64,000 nucleotides of DNA from Struthio camelus. Lineage: Eukaryota; Chordata; Aves; Struthioniformes; Struthionidae. Below the pieces are notes generated by a model. The model saw only the letters and a list, made by a program, of their open reading frames with translations. It did no database searches and was not told the DNA's origin. Where the stretch lies: positions 6,192,001 through 6,256,000 of the forward strand of contig NC_090967.1 of NCBI RefSeq assembly GCF_040807025.1, read 5' to 3'. Position 1 is the stretch's first letter; the number at the start of each line of letters is the position of its first letter. Shown here piece by piece: positions 10,240-21,915 of this stretch. Position numbers and translations under genes: made by a program.

Positions 10240-13200
10240 ATGGGATCCAAGCAGATTGCCCAGGAAACGTTTGATGATGCAGTGCAAGAAAATATTACGG
10301 AATTTGAAATGGATCCAGAAGAGGCAGTGAGAGAAGCCGTGCAGCAGTTTGAGGCCCAAGGTATTGTAAATTCATCTATTTTTGCTGTTTCAGGTTCTTA
10401 CAGAGTGAAGCTTCAGGTATCACAAAATGTAAGAGAGTATTTGTGCAAAGATTGGCCATCCAGTACTGACTTGAAGCCTTGTGATGTGGAACATAGATAC
10501 TATTAATACTAACCTGGTTTTGTGGAGTAGTTATGACTGAAAGACCCCTTTAACTGAAACGGCAAACTTCAATTCAGAGAATGAAATTGAACTCTTTTTT
10601 TCCCAACTGGCATTTAGCTAGAATTGATTCTAGATAGCCAGAGCTTTGGCAACCTTTCAGCTTCATGATGCATTAATCCACTCTTTTCTTTGCTTACTGT
10701 GGTTTAACTTGACGTGTTTTACTCAAGTTCCTTCATCTCGATTAATCTTATTTTAATTCTTGCTTCTTAGGCGTTGATCTAAGTAATATTGTGAAAGCTG
10801 TGCGGCAGCCTGCCTCTGAAAATGGCCAAAGGCAAAAGCATGAAATTTTGCTGGTAGGAATAAACATTTCTGTTGTTTTCCAGGGATCAGTGTTGTCTAA
10901 TAGTTTAAGTAGTAGATTAAGAGTCTCAAGACATGGTTTCTGCTTCTGCCCAGTTTCTGTGTGATCTCTTGAACAAGTGGTTAATCCCACCTGCTTGCAA
11001 ACTAGTAATGACATAAGTGTTCAAAGCACTAGTTGCATTTGCTAGTTCAAGTATCTGTGAGTACGCAATAACAGTATTTCCTGACAAGGAAATTTAGAGA
11101 CTCTCTTTTGTACTTAGAAGTAGATTCTGTTGTGGCTAGGTAAAGTCAAAGAATACAAGAACTTTAATGAAAGAGATATAAATAACCTAAATGGCTTAGC
11201 TAGCTGTTCTGCAGATGGATGGAAAAATCCAGTGCAGCCCCTCACCGGCAAGAATATAAAACTACTGATGCATGCCCCTGCGCTTTGCAGAATGTACTAG
11301 TGGGACCCAGTTCCCTTACTAATGGTCAGGCTGACATACAGCGCAAAAGTGATCACTAGAGTAGGTGTTTCCCGATCAGGACAGGCGGAGAGGCCAAGAA
11401 CTGAATGGGACTTGGAGACTAAATTTCCTCCTTTTACCCAACTGAAGGTCGTCTCGCTCTAGAACGACAATGATGGCAGAAGTGTAGAGAAGCCCACGTT
11501 CCTCCAATTGTTCTGTGCGTAAAGACAAAATGCTCTTTGGGACAGTTGCTTCCTAGCTATGCCAAATTTATTTTAAATTTAGAAGGAGAAAATTGCTGTA
11601 AGCAAATAAATATGACTGACTGTAAAGAACTGCTCTTGTTCCTCCTCAGTTCAGATAGAAAAGTAATTCTTGTTCTCTTCTTCAGACTTTAGATTCTCTC
11701 AGGACATCTGTTGCTGATTCTGATCTCACTGAGATGGCCAAGCAGCTAGTGCTCTTCACTGAGCAATGCAAAGAACAGCTGGCTTTCCGCTACCTGGCTG
11801 GGCAGCATGGTGCCTATTCTGTGGTATTCCCTGCCTTCCAGCTGGCTTCTGGAGACAGAAATTTAATGCTGAAAGTTTTCTGTGCTCTGTCTGCTCTCCT
11901 GGACGGGCAGCCAGACCTACTTGACTCTGCTGGCCAGGATCTACTGCTACAAACTCTGAAAGAATATGCAGAGGATGCTGAAATGACACTAGCTGGGATC
12001 CGATGCATTCGACACGCCTGTCTGAAACATGAGCAGAACCGTCAGGACCTTGTGAAAGGCGGGGTTCTGCCACTTCTGACTGGCGCTATAGTCCAGCACA
12101 GAGACAGTGCTGATGTCGTTCGAACGGCCTCCTTGGCGCTCAGGATCATGACGTTCGATGATGACATCCGGGTGCCCTTTGGTCACGCTCATGATCATGC
12201 CAAAATGATTGTGTTGGAGAATGACGGGTTAAGGGTCCTCATTGAAGCTGCGAAAGGTAAAGTTAATCCCATGACTGTTGATTCTAATTTCAAATAGCCT
12301 TTGCTTTCTTATCTCAAAATTGCTTTGTAGTAACGTGAAGCCCTCAGAGGTGATTCTGAAATATGCTGCTAAAATGATGTTTAATTCCTTTGATGAAATG
12401 TGCCCTGAAAGAGAAAAATATGATTGCTCCAGAGGCCATCAACAGTACCAAGGTGACAGTTATCAGAGCTGTTTGTCAGTCTTTCTAGCGAGTGTTTTGT
12501 AGCCCAGCGCAGGCTTACATACCCATTATCCCTGCCACGGTGCTGCATTCTTGGTATAAAAGACCTCTGTGAGCCAAAGAAAGACATTCTGTCTCAGTTG
12601 AGATACCGAGTGAACAGGGTGTCACCTGTGATGGTGTGTTTTAATATGCAAAGTGAAATTCAATCTTTCCTGCCTTTTTTTTTTTTGTAATTTTATGAAG
12701 CACAGTAAAACACCTTGATTCTGCTAGCGCTCCTCCTTGCTTGTACTTACTCCGTCCATCATCTCTCCTCTGCAGCTTTCACAGATAACTCCAGTGTTCT
12801 CAGTGAACTGTGTGCTACTCTTTCTCGCCTTTCTGTCAGAAATGAATTCTGTCAAGAGATTGTGGACCTTGGGGGCTTAAATTTTATGGTCTCTCTCCTT
12901 GCTGACTGCATTGACCATCCAGTGAGTGAAATAAAGTGTACTTGGGTGTGAAGGTAACGCAACAGAGTGTGCTTTTCCTGGCTGTGAATGAGCCTTAGAC
13001 TTTATGCCTAACTTTAGGTGCAGTTAGGGTTGAAACCCAACCACTGATACTCATACAGAGCTAGGTTACCTGTGCTCTGTCAAAGCTAAGAATGCAGTAA
13101 TTCTAGCCCCCTTACTCATGGTTACTTCCTCTGTCCTCCCTAGTCCATGGGCAGAACTCTCCTTGCTCCCAAAAAAGCTGAGCTTCTGGTTTCCCACAGC

Positions 13201-15447
13201 TCTGGCTAGCAGAGGTCCAAGAGGATTTAGAGACTCAAGTCCCAAAGGGTTAGTGTCTGATTCTGTAAGCTTCTTTGAAAACCTCTATCAGTCCAAAGAA
13301 GGTTTTTTATTATTATTTCTAGCCAGAAACTATGCCTGAGATGTGCGTGCCTGAGAATAATGTTGCTCTTCATAGGTGGGAATCAGAACTTTTTGACTGG
13401 AGTTGCTCGTGTCTGTTTTGGTTGTCTTTCAAAAGTTTGTGAAACGTTTTCTCCTGCTTTCTAAGCTGTTTTTTCTTGATGAACGCAGGACGTGGTGAAG
13501 CAGGTGCTGAGTGCCATCCGAGCAGTTGCAGGTAATGATGACGTGAAAGATGCCATAGTTAATGCTGGGGGAACGGACCTCATTGTGCTGGCTATAAGCC
13601 ATCACCTTGCCAACCCTCAGGTATGCAGCAAATTGCTTGATGATGTCCCACTGAGGCTGAAATTGGAGATCAGTTTTGGGGCTCATGATATAGCAGTGTT
13701 AGCTTCTGTGGGGCAGCACCCAACAGTATTGCTTTGACTTGTGATTAAACCAGTCTATGCTAAGGGCAGATGCGTTCTGTACATATAGTTGTCTAAGTAT
13801 AGTTGTTAATAATTGCATTTAACATTCTTTTCCTAACCTGAACAATGTGTTAAACCTTTATATCCACCTGTTGTAGAGTGGTTAAGTGCATGCGTTGGCG
13901 AATAGTTGTGTAAATGTAAAGCTATACCCACCTTACTAGGTTACGTTGTTTCTTGTCCCTGAATCAAATGGATATGGGATAGTCATTTACACCTGTGGGG
14001 CTGCAGGTCAGATAATTTTCAGTCTGATGTAACCGACAATATGGGATTTGGTTTACATGCCAGAGAAGCAGGAAGTTTCAGTGGAAGAAACTTAAAAAAA
14101 TACCAGGAAACCAAAACCCCAAACATTTGTCCCTTAATGCAACGTTTTCAGCTGGTGAGTCCCTCTTCCTCTTTGTTTTGCAGATCTGTGAGCAAGGCTG
14201 TGCAGCCTTGTGCATGTTGGCTTTGCGCAAACCTGAGAACTGTAATGTCATCATGGAAGGTGGAGGGGCTTTGGCAGCTCTTCAGGCTATGAAAGCACAC
14301 CCAAAAGAAGTGGCTGTGCAGGTATTTGCCTCTGAACTCTTGGTTATTTATTCAGGATTAGTGCTGGTAGCGTCCATTGCTTCGTAGGGATTTTGTCCTT
14401 TACCTGGCAAATATCAGAAGGTTATGAGTATGTTGGGAAGATAGCTGCATCTTCCTAAGAGACCACTAGACCTGTAAGAATTGGAAGATGCGGGACTCCT
14501 TAAATCTGTCACCCTGATGTGATCAGAGCAAAATTTAATCTGGTTTCAGATCGACCTAAACAAATGGTTCAAGTCCAACTGACTGTAGAATCCCAGCTTC
14601 TTTAAGGCATTACTTCTCCTTCTCAAAAGAGCAGGATGAGGATAGGCTTTTTCAGAGCCAGCCTGGCCTACTCTGATAGCTGTTGTAGAGAACCCATTGC
14701 CATCTGTTCCTCAGGGTCAGATGAAATACCTACATGGCAAGAAGTTAGCTTCTGGTTTCTCATACAAGTGTCAATAGGTCTTATGTCCAGTTTTGTACTC
14801 TCTTGAGTATTAAAATACCATAAAAGATATTTTACGAAAGGATAGATTAAACTATCACAGTAAAGTGCCAGGGAAGGCGCCTGCAACAGCATAAAAGGGG
14901 CTGGAAAGGTGGATCTGCTGTAGCTGGAGTATTTATAGAGGTTTGTGGTATTAACTGGGTATTGGCTGATGTTCACTGATGTTTCAACAGAAGCAGAAGG
15001 TTTTTGGTGCATAAACTTCGATGTGAAATAGCAGCCATATTTTTATCTTTTTATTTTTTCAAAAAATAGTTTGTTGCTCTCGACAGCATCTCACACTTGT
15101 TTGCTCAGGAAGGATTTAATAGTTGAAGCTAGACCTGCTTTTTGTGTGCCAGTACCCTATATGGACAGCCTCATGCTCTTCCTTCCATTTCCCTACGAAA
15201 GACACTAATATCTCTCATTTACCTCTCTCCTCAGAAACAGGCTTGCATGCTGATCCGCAACCTAGTCTCTCGGAGCCGGGACTTTTCTCAGCCCATTTTA
15301 GAGATGGGAGCTGAGAACCTAATAACAGAAGCTCGTGCAACGCACAAGGACTGTGATGATGTGGCAAAAGCTGCCCTGAGAGATCTTGGCTGTAAAGTGG
15401 AGCTCCGAGAGCTGTGGACAGGTCAGAAGGGAAGCCTAGCTCAGTAA
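10240..15447 (+). CDS. ARMC6: Armadillo repeat-containing protein 6, complete, seven coding exons
   Basis: Alpha-helical armadillo-repeat protein whose exact cellular role is poorly known. Coding exons: 10240-10360, 10771-10853, 11686-12256, 12776-12921, 13489-13620, 14184-14321 and 15235-15447. They join to 1404 nt (467 aa plus TAA) with no frame break and GT/AG splice sites. The start [12 protein letters not shown] aligns with the human N-terminus. An in-frame ATG at 10180 lies upstream of a probable acceptor near 10193 and is not preferred. Diagnostic blocks include [71 protein letters not shown] and the C-terminal [18 protein letters not shown]. Compared with the human protein as I remember it, about nine residues are missing at the exon 4/5 join, after LADCIDHP. 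The gene is transcribed divergently from SUGP2. Confidence 0.96.
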
Positions 15448-17800
15448 ATCCTGAGTTCAATGAGCACTGGAGCTACAAAGCCTCTGTGTACATGAAGTCG
15501 GAGGGGGGAAACAAAGTGGCGTGGATTAATTTGCAGTTGCAACTGAGCTGGAATATCTGAAGCAAATGCCTGGCTTGTGAGGCTGCAGTGAACTTTTTTT
15601 TTTTATGGGAGCTACAGCTGAAATGGCTTTATGCATTCACAGGCTGGAAATCAACTCTGTATCGTAACCATTCCCTGAATCGTCTAATGCCTGAAGAGGG
15701 TCTGTTCTCCCCTGTTGTTTTGTATGTTACTTGTTTACAGAACAGGGCTGTTCCCATGTGCTCCGTTCTATACAGTAAGAGCAAAAGTGGATTTTTATTA
15801 ATAAGAATTTGGTACATACTGTGGCAGCTGATTCTGGTTTGTTCTACTCCCTGCCAATAGAGGCAAGTAGCCTAATCTGGTAATGAGTTGGATGAGGAGG
15901 GATCCCATGGTTAGTAAATGTGTTCTGTCCTATTTCACTGTTCTTATACTAACTGTTATTTTACTGCTGTTTTACTACTGACCATATTCTGTGTTGCTTC
16001 TTTGTGCTGGATTTTCAGTAAACATAGCGTTTTAAACGAATGTGAAGTAAGGAATTCAAACAGTAAACAGATGCCCAAATCAGCATACTTTATTATGTTA
16101 CCATTTGCTTCCAGGAGGAAAGGTTGTGTTCTCCCTCAGTGAGATGAGCAAGTCAGGGACTGGTAGTGAGGACGGTAGTTTAAAAGCAGGGACAAACTGG
16201 CAGTGAGTACCACAAAAGAGGAAACTAGCACTGGGGAGTTCTTGGTAGGGCAGCGCTCCCTTGAAGCCAAGAGTGCTGTTGCTAACTGTGATGAACAGGC
16301 TGTGCATCCTGGGGACTGAAGGCAAGCACAGATTTGGGGGCAAAACAGGAGAGGTGAAGCAAAAGGCGTCTGTGTGCACCCAGCCAAGTGGTTCCTAATT
16401 CTTGCTGTGCTATGCTGTTACCAGCTCTTTGGGTGCTGATAGAACCTTCCTCTTGCACTACTTACTTCATGCTTGAGTGGATATTTTCTAATGTGATAGT
16501 TTCTGTAGAAATGTTGACCCTCTAAAACATAAAAAGTTTAAGTATGGTCAGCTCTTTATGGAGCCTTTCTGAGACAGAAAAAGAAAGGTAATTAAAAAAT
16601 GTCTTGGTGCTGAGTTCGTAAGTAAATGCTGCTGCAGCCCCCTGTTATCTCCCGACAGATAACAAAGGTAAACGTGTTCTTCAAAGGCCATGCTTGCTAA
16701 TCCCACAAGCAGTGTTTATATGAGCAGAAGCTGCTAGGTCTCCTCCTCTGTTCCTGTTGTGTAAAAAGCATGTTTGTGCACTGCTCTGATCCTAGCTGAG
16801 AGCTGAAGGTGCCCCGCTCATTTGTGGCAGAGCGAGTGAGAAAGGCTGAGGAAGAGGCCCTGAGTCACCAAACGCTGCACGTGCCCGGCATTGGAGAGAG
16901 CCTGATCGCTCTGGGGAGCGCATCTGATGCATCCTGGCTCTTTCCGGCTTTGCCCTGCTAGTGGTTCTGGGAGGGGAGAGAAGTAGCACCGACGCTGAAT
17001 GTGGTGCTACGAGGGAACTGAAAATGGGTTTTCCCCACAATGACAGGAAAGCTTGCATTACTTTTCCTTCTGCTTTAAACAAGTGTTGGTGTGGTGCTGT
17101 GCTTCTCCTGACAGCTACACTCTTTCTTGTTTTTCGTGTTGGAGTCATGGGGGTCCTGTGCAGCTGGAAGGATGGCTGGTGCATTGATTTTTCCCATGGG
17201 TTTTAAGCGTTTGAGTGTCCAGGATCCCTCTCGCAGGAGAATACAAGCTGCCCAATCACCCCTGTTCTGACTTAGGACAAATTGTTTCAGCAGATCAGTT
17301 ACTTCCAAAACAATGTCTACATCATTCTGCTACAGAAAATAAATGCACCTTTCAGAAAGAGCAGATGGGAGGCTGTGGGTTCATGCTGGAGGACCTCTTC
17401 CAGGTCTCTGTCACCCAGCTGAGCAGGCACGGTAGACATAACTCAACCTGTAAACAGAATGAAGCTCACATGGCAGAGCAGGTATGAGGCTGGGTGATAA
17501 CTTGGCTTCCTGGAAGCGCCAGGGGTTCAGTAAAAGGGTTTTTTTTCTCATCAGTGTTGGGTCTGAGGGCTCTGCTGAGTGAGTCTGGCTGAAGGTCCTT
17601 TCAGGTGCAGGGCCATGGAGAAGGGGAAACCTTTTCTTCCCCTGTTTTTCCTCCCGTCAAGATTTTTTCAGCATATCATCCAAGGCGCATGCCAAAGTGA
17701 AAGCGTTACTGTGCTCATATGTGAGCTCTGTTGCAACTGCCTTTGAGGAGCATTGGCAAAAAGCTCAGTTTCATAGCTAAGCGTCAGGGCCAGTTCTGAT
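15448..17800 (+). other. ARMC6 3' UTR and spacer before the SLC25A42 promoter
   Basis: No coding potential is supported. Candidate polyadenylation signals for ARMC6 are ATTAAA at 16591-16596 and AATAAA at 17338-17343. I cannot tell which is used. The rest is unremarkable AT/GC-mixed sequence. Confidence 0.5.
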
Positions 17801-17809
17801 ATTTTTTTT

Positions 17810-18720
17810 TTTTGCAGCGGTGCTATCGCAGGGCCCCGGGGCAAGGGACAGGCCTCGTGCCACCCAGCAAAGCCCTGCGGGGGTCACGGCTGCAGGCTGG
17901 GCAGGGCAGGCTGCCATGCAGGACACGTGCGCCAGGCGCTGCACGCTGCCGCAGGGGACAGCGGGTCCGGGCACGGCAAGCGGGGTGGGGTGGGGTGGGG
18001 TGGGGTGGGGGGGGAGGCAGCGCGGAGCAGGGGGCCTGCGCGCTTCCTGCGCGGGCTCTGCGCCCTCCAGCGCCGCGCGCCCCCCCCGCGCCGCCGCCGC
18101 CTTCCCACCGCGGCCCCTGGCCTCGCCCCGCCCCCTCCTGGCGCCGGTTGGCCGCCGCCGCCGCCCGTCTGCGGCCGCGCAGCCACTCCGCGCGCTCAAC
18201 ACCGCCTCCGCCCCTGGGCGCCGCCTCAGCGATTGGTCGAGCGGCGGCGCGGGCCCCGCCCCTCCGGGGGCGGGGGCGGGGGAGGCCTGGCGGCCGGGGG
18301 AGACGGCGGTTGAGGCGGCGCCGAGCGTGGAGGGAGCCGGTGAGTGCGACCGTCGCCGCCGCCCGGGGGGCGCTGACAGGGCTCCGGGCCGGGCTCCGGC
18401 CGGAGGGCGGGCGGCCGCGGGGGCGCCGCCGGCCGGGCCGGGCCGGGCCGGGCCGGGTCGCCTCGCCTCTCCCCCCTTCCCCCCCGCCCGCGGGCAGGCG
18501 GGCGGCGTGCGGGGCCGGCTGACATTGCCGCGGCCTCCCGCGGGGTCACCGCCGTTTTTCCCGATTCGCCCCTTTTTCTCCTCAATACTCGCGGCGGCGG
18601 CGGCGGCGCCATCCCGCCTCGGGCCGGTTTCCCCGCGCCGCCGCCGCCCTCGGTTGGGCGCTGCCGCGGCCCCGCGCCGGGGCGGGAAGGGGAGTGGGGT
18701 GGGGGTGGGGGGGCCGAACC
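17810..18720 (+). promoter_or_regulatory. CpG-island promoter and non-coding first exon of SLC25A42
   Basis: A CpG island with GC boxes (GGGGGCGGGGGCGGGG near 18266-18282), an inverted CCAAT box (GATTGG, 18232-18237) and no TATA box. A donor GTGAGT follows a G-rich 5' UTR-like segment, so exon 1 probably ends at 18339. The first coding exon is 10.6 kb downstream. The island also holds a GGGGT tandem run (17981-18014), a GGCCG tandem run (about 18430-18457) and a GCG run near 18594-18609. Confidence 0.7.
17981..18014 (+). repeat. GGGGT tandem run with G-quadruplex potential
   Basis: Consecutive GGGGT pentamers end in an eight-G run. With four or more G4 tracts separated by single T residues, it fits a very stable G-quadruplex on the plus (coding) strand, a few hundred bases upstream of the inferred SLC25A42 first exon. 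Confidence 0.85.
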
Positions 18721-18775
18721 GCGGGGCCTGCCCGCCCCCCCCCCCCGGCTTGCCCCCCTGCTCCTTCTGGGCAGC

Positions 18776-20190
18776 CCTACTGCCCCCCTGCCTGCCCCAC
18801 TGACCGCTACCTGCCTTGCCCCCCCGCCTGCCTGTCCCAGGCAACCCCACTTCCCCCCCACCTGCCTGTCCTGGGCAACCTGCCTGCCCCACTGCCTGCC
18901 CCCCTGCTTCTTCTGGGCAGCCCTACTGCCCCCCTGCCTGCCCCACTGCCCCCCCCACCTGCCTGTCCCCACCTGCCTGTCCCCACTGCCCCCCCCACCT
19001 GCCTGTCCCCACCTGCCTGTCCCCACTGCCCCCCCCACCTGCCTGTCCCCACTGCCCCCCCCACCTGCCTGTCCCCACCTGCCTGTCCCCACTGCCCCCC
19101 ACACCTGCCTGTCCTGCACAACCCCTGCCCCCCCCCCCCACCTGTCCCGGGCAGCCTGCCTGCCCCCCCTGCCCCCCCCTTGTCTGCCTATCCTGGGCAA
19201 GCTGCCTGTCCCGCTGCCTGCCCCACTGCCCCCTTTGTCTGCCTGTCCTGGGCAAGCTGCCTGCCCCACTGCCCCCCCCCTTGTCTGCCTGTCCTGGGCA
19301 ACCTGCCTGCCCCACTGCCCCCCCCCCCCCTTGTCTGCCTGTCCTGGGCAACCTGCCTGCCCCACTGCCCCCCCCCCCCCCCTTGTCTGCCTGTCCTGGG
19401 CAACCTGCCTGCCCCACTGCCCCCGCCTTGTCTGCCTGTCCTGGGCAACCTGCCTGCCCCACTGCCCCCCCCCTTGTCTGCCTGTCCTGGGCAACCTGCC
19501 TGCCCCACTGCCCCCCTTGTCTGCCTGTCCTGGGCAAGCTGCCTGTCCCACTGCCTGCCCCACTGCCCCCCTTGTCTGCCTGTCCTGGGCAAGCTGCCTG
19601 TCCCACTGCCTGCCCCACTGCCCCCTTTGTCTGCCTGTCCTGGGCAACCTGCCTGCCCCACTGCCCCCCCCTTGTCTGCCTGTCCTGGGCAACCTGCCTG
19701 CCCCACTGCCCCCCCCCTTGTCTGCCTGTCCTGGGCAACCTGCCTGCCCCACTGCCCCCCCCCTTGTCTGCCTGTCCTGGGCAACCTGCCTGCCCCACTG
19801 CCCCCCCCTTGTCTGCCTGTCCTGGGCAAGCTGCCTGCCCCACTGCCTGCCCCACTGCCCCCCTTGTCTGCTTGTCCTGGGCAAGCTGCCTGCCCCGCTG
19901 CCTGTCCCAGGCAGCCTTCCCCACTGCCCCAGTGCCTCCCCCTTTGCCTGCCTGCCCTGCCTGCCCCACTGCCTGTCCCAGGCAGCCTGCCCGCCCTAGA
20001 GCCTCCTCCCTTGCCTGCCTGCCCTGAGCAACCTGCCCTGCCTGCCCTGCTCAACCTGCCTGCCCACCCCACTGCCTGCCCTGCCAGCCTGTTGCTGGGC
20101 TGCCTGCCCCATGGCTTGCCTGCCCCCCACCTCACCTGCCTGCCCTCTCCCTACCTGCCAGCCTGCTGCCTTGCCCGCCCACCCCACTCC
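18776..20190. repeat. C-rich composite minisatellite in SLC25A42 intron 1
   Basis: Strand-asymmetric tandem repeat, almost free of A and G runs on the plus strand. The core (about 19180-19890) has 15 copies of a unit beginning TTGTCTGCCTGTCCTGGG and ending in a C tract. Spacing is about 44-56 bp. Length varies mainly with the C tract (about 4 to 12) and an optional extra CTGCCTGCCCCACTG block. The left flank (18780-19130) is a related shorter unit built from CCACCTGCCTGTCCC. The right flank decays into CTGCCTGCC motifs. Open frames of more than 500 codons run through on both strands only because the unit lacks stop codons. Confidence 0.95.
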
Positions 20191-21740
20191 TTGGGGTCAA
20201 CGTGGTGTCAAGCACGCGGCCTCCTCTTCCATTCAAAGCCTTTTGAGCAGAGCCACGTTCTGGGGGCCGTGTGTCTCCAGATGTGTACTCAGATACATAC
20301 TATGATTTCGTTTTATTTTAAGTTGATGTGAACCTGCAAATGACGTGAGCTTGCGTGCCTCTGCTGAGGGATAGATACACAAGGGCTTGGAAGATGTTAA
20401 ATACTGATGTCTTAATGTCTCTTTCTATCTTAGTCCAGCGTAAGTGAAAAGTTACTGAGCAGGGGCAGCTTTCCTGGCTCTACCTTAAAATATGGAGAAA
20501 GAAGAAGTGTCTCAGGTTGGCTTTAAATTTGAAGACCAAAGATACATGGGAAATGTTAGAAGTGATCGTATAGCATTAATAAATGCTTTTCCCCTCTTCC
20601 TGCTGCATGCGAACGTGTAACTCACTGTGCCCAAAGTGTAGCGGTTATTTTGTTGACCTTAAAGCTGCTCTCCCATGAAGTCTGGAGGAGTTAAAGATGT
20701 GTTTCTGTTTGTTGACTCTCTTTTTCCTGTTGGCTGTTAATTTAGCTCACTGCGTAGCATGGGGTTTGGAGTCCACTGTCACTTGGACTTTTTTTGTTGC
20801 GTTCTTATGCTTCATGGTCACATTAACTTTAACAGCAAGGCTTTTTCTGGAGGTTAAATGCCCTTGAGGTTGTTTTTTTTTTTTTTGTGGTTTGATGAAT
20901 TTAGAGTGTTTTGAAAACATTCTGTTTTTTAAATGGCCCTAGCTTGGGAGAAGGGTATGTTTGTAAAGGGATAGAAGAGATGTCCGTGGGTGTTGCAAAA
21001 CAGCTGAGGGAAAAGAAACGATATAATAAGGGTGCCAGAGGGTTGGTATAATCACACTAACAACCTGTGAGTGAATATATGTAAAAATAATCTTATGACT
21101 GGGTGTCCAAAATATCAGGGCTGAATTCTGGGAAACTTTGAGCATCTTCACATCCCACTGGAGCTGTGGATACTTGACGCTTTTTCTCTTTCCCCCCCAG
21201 CAAATCAAAGTTAAGACCTCTGAACACTGGTCTTGGGGAGAGCTGCTCTGAAGGGGAGGACTTGGACCGTCCTTGGTGTTGGATTTCAGCGGGAACTCTC
21301 CAGCCCCAATGATTGCCTCAGGCAGAGGAAACTTTGCTTTACAGCTCTTTTGATAGCGCAGCAGTGTGAGTCAGAAGCTACAATAATCTCTTTTTGCTTG
21401 ACCTGCAGCTGTAGTTAGTACATTGGCTTAGGCAGTCCCAACTGAAGATGGATGTTTCAGGCATGTTTGGTGCGTTGACCTTAATGTGAAGAGGTTAGAA
21501 GAAACGTAAGGTGAGCACCAATGCAGCCTTGAGCGTGGTGTCAGCTGTTGAAGCAGATGGGCTTGGTACAGGTCAGACAGGTTTGCTGTTAGAAAAAAAG
21601 CTCAGGAACTGGAAATATTTTTTTCTAGTAACTTTTCTGTTAATTGTAGTAAGATGCATTTAGGTTTGTGCCTTTCTTACAAGGTAAGAAACTGAAACTG
21701 CTGCAAATACTTAACATGTAGTGCTGTTTTCCATTTTCAA

Positions 21741-21915
21741 AGTGATACATAAATATTCTTGGTAGCTGCCTGGGGAAGGGCGATTATTTTTTCAGTTGTG
21801 TGGAAGGGTGAACTGAAATGCAAACAACTTACTTGAGGTCACCAAATAAATCAGTGTTGGAGTAGGGTTAGAATTCAGGAGCTCTTTGGTCTCTAGTCCT
21901 GCTTTTAATCTGCTA
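21741..21915 (+). repeat. old MIR-like SINE fragment
   Basis: The segment AACTTACTTGAGGTCACC, then GTTGGAGTAGGGTTAGAATTC and TCTCTAGTCCTGCTTTTAATC follow the order of the MIR core and 3' part (aacttgcccaaggtcac, then gagctgggattcgaac, then the tctggctccagagtcc region). Diverged, recognised by eye. Confidence 0.55.

Noticed and set aside
18226-20331. Open frames of 250-550 codons on both strands across the minisatellite, rich in Cys/Pro or Gly/Gln
   Set aside because: They exist in several frames on both strands at once and follow the repeat unit, which simply contains no stop codons. There is no start context or family resemblance.
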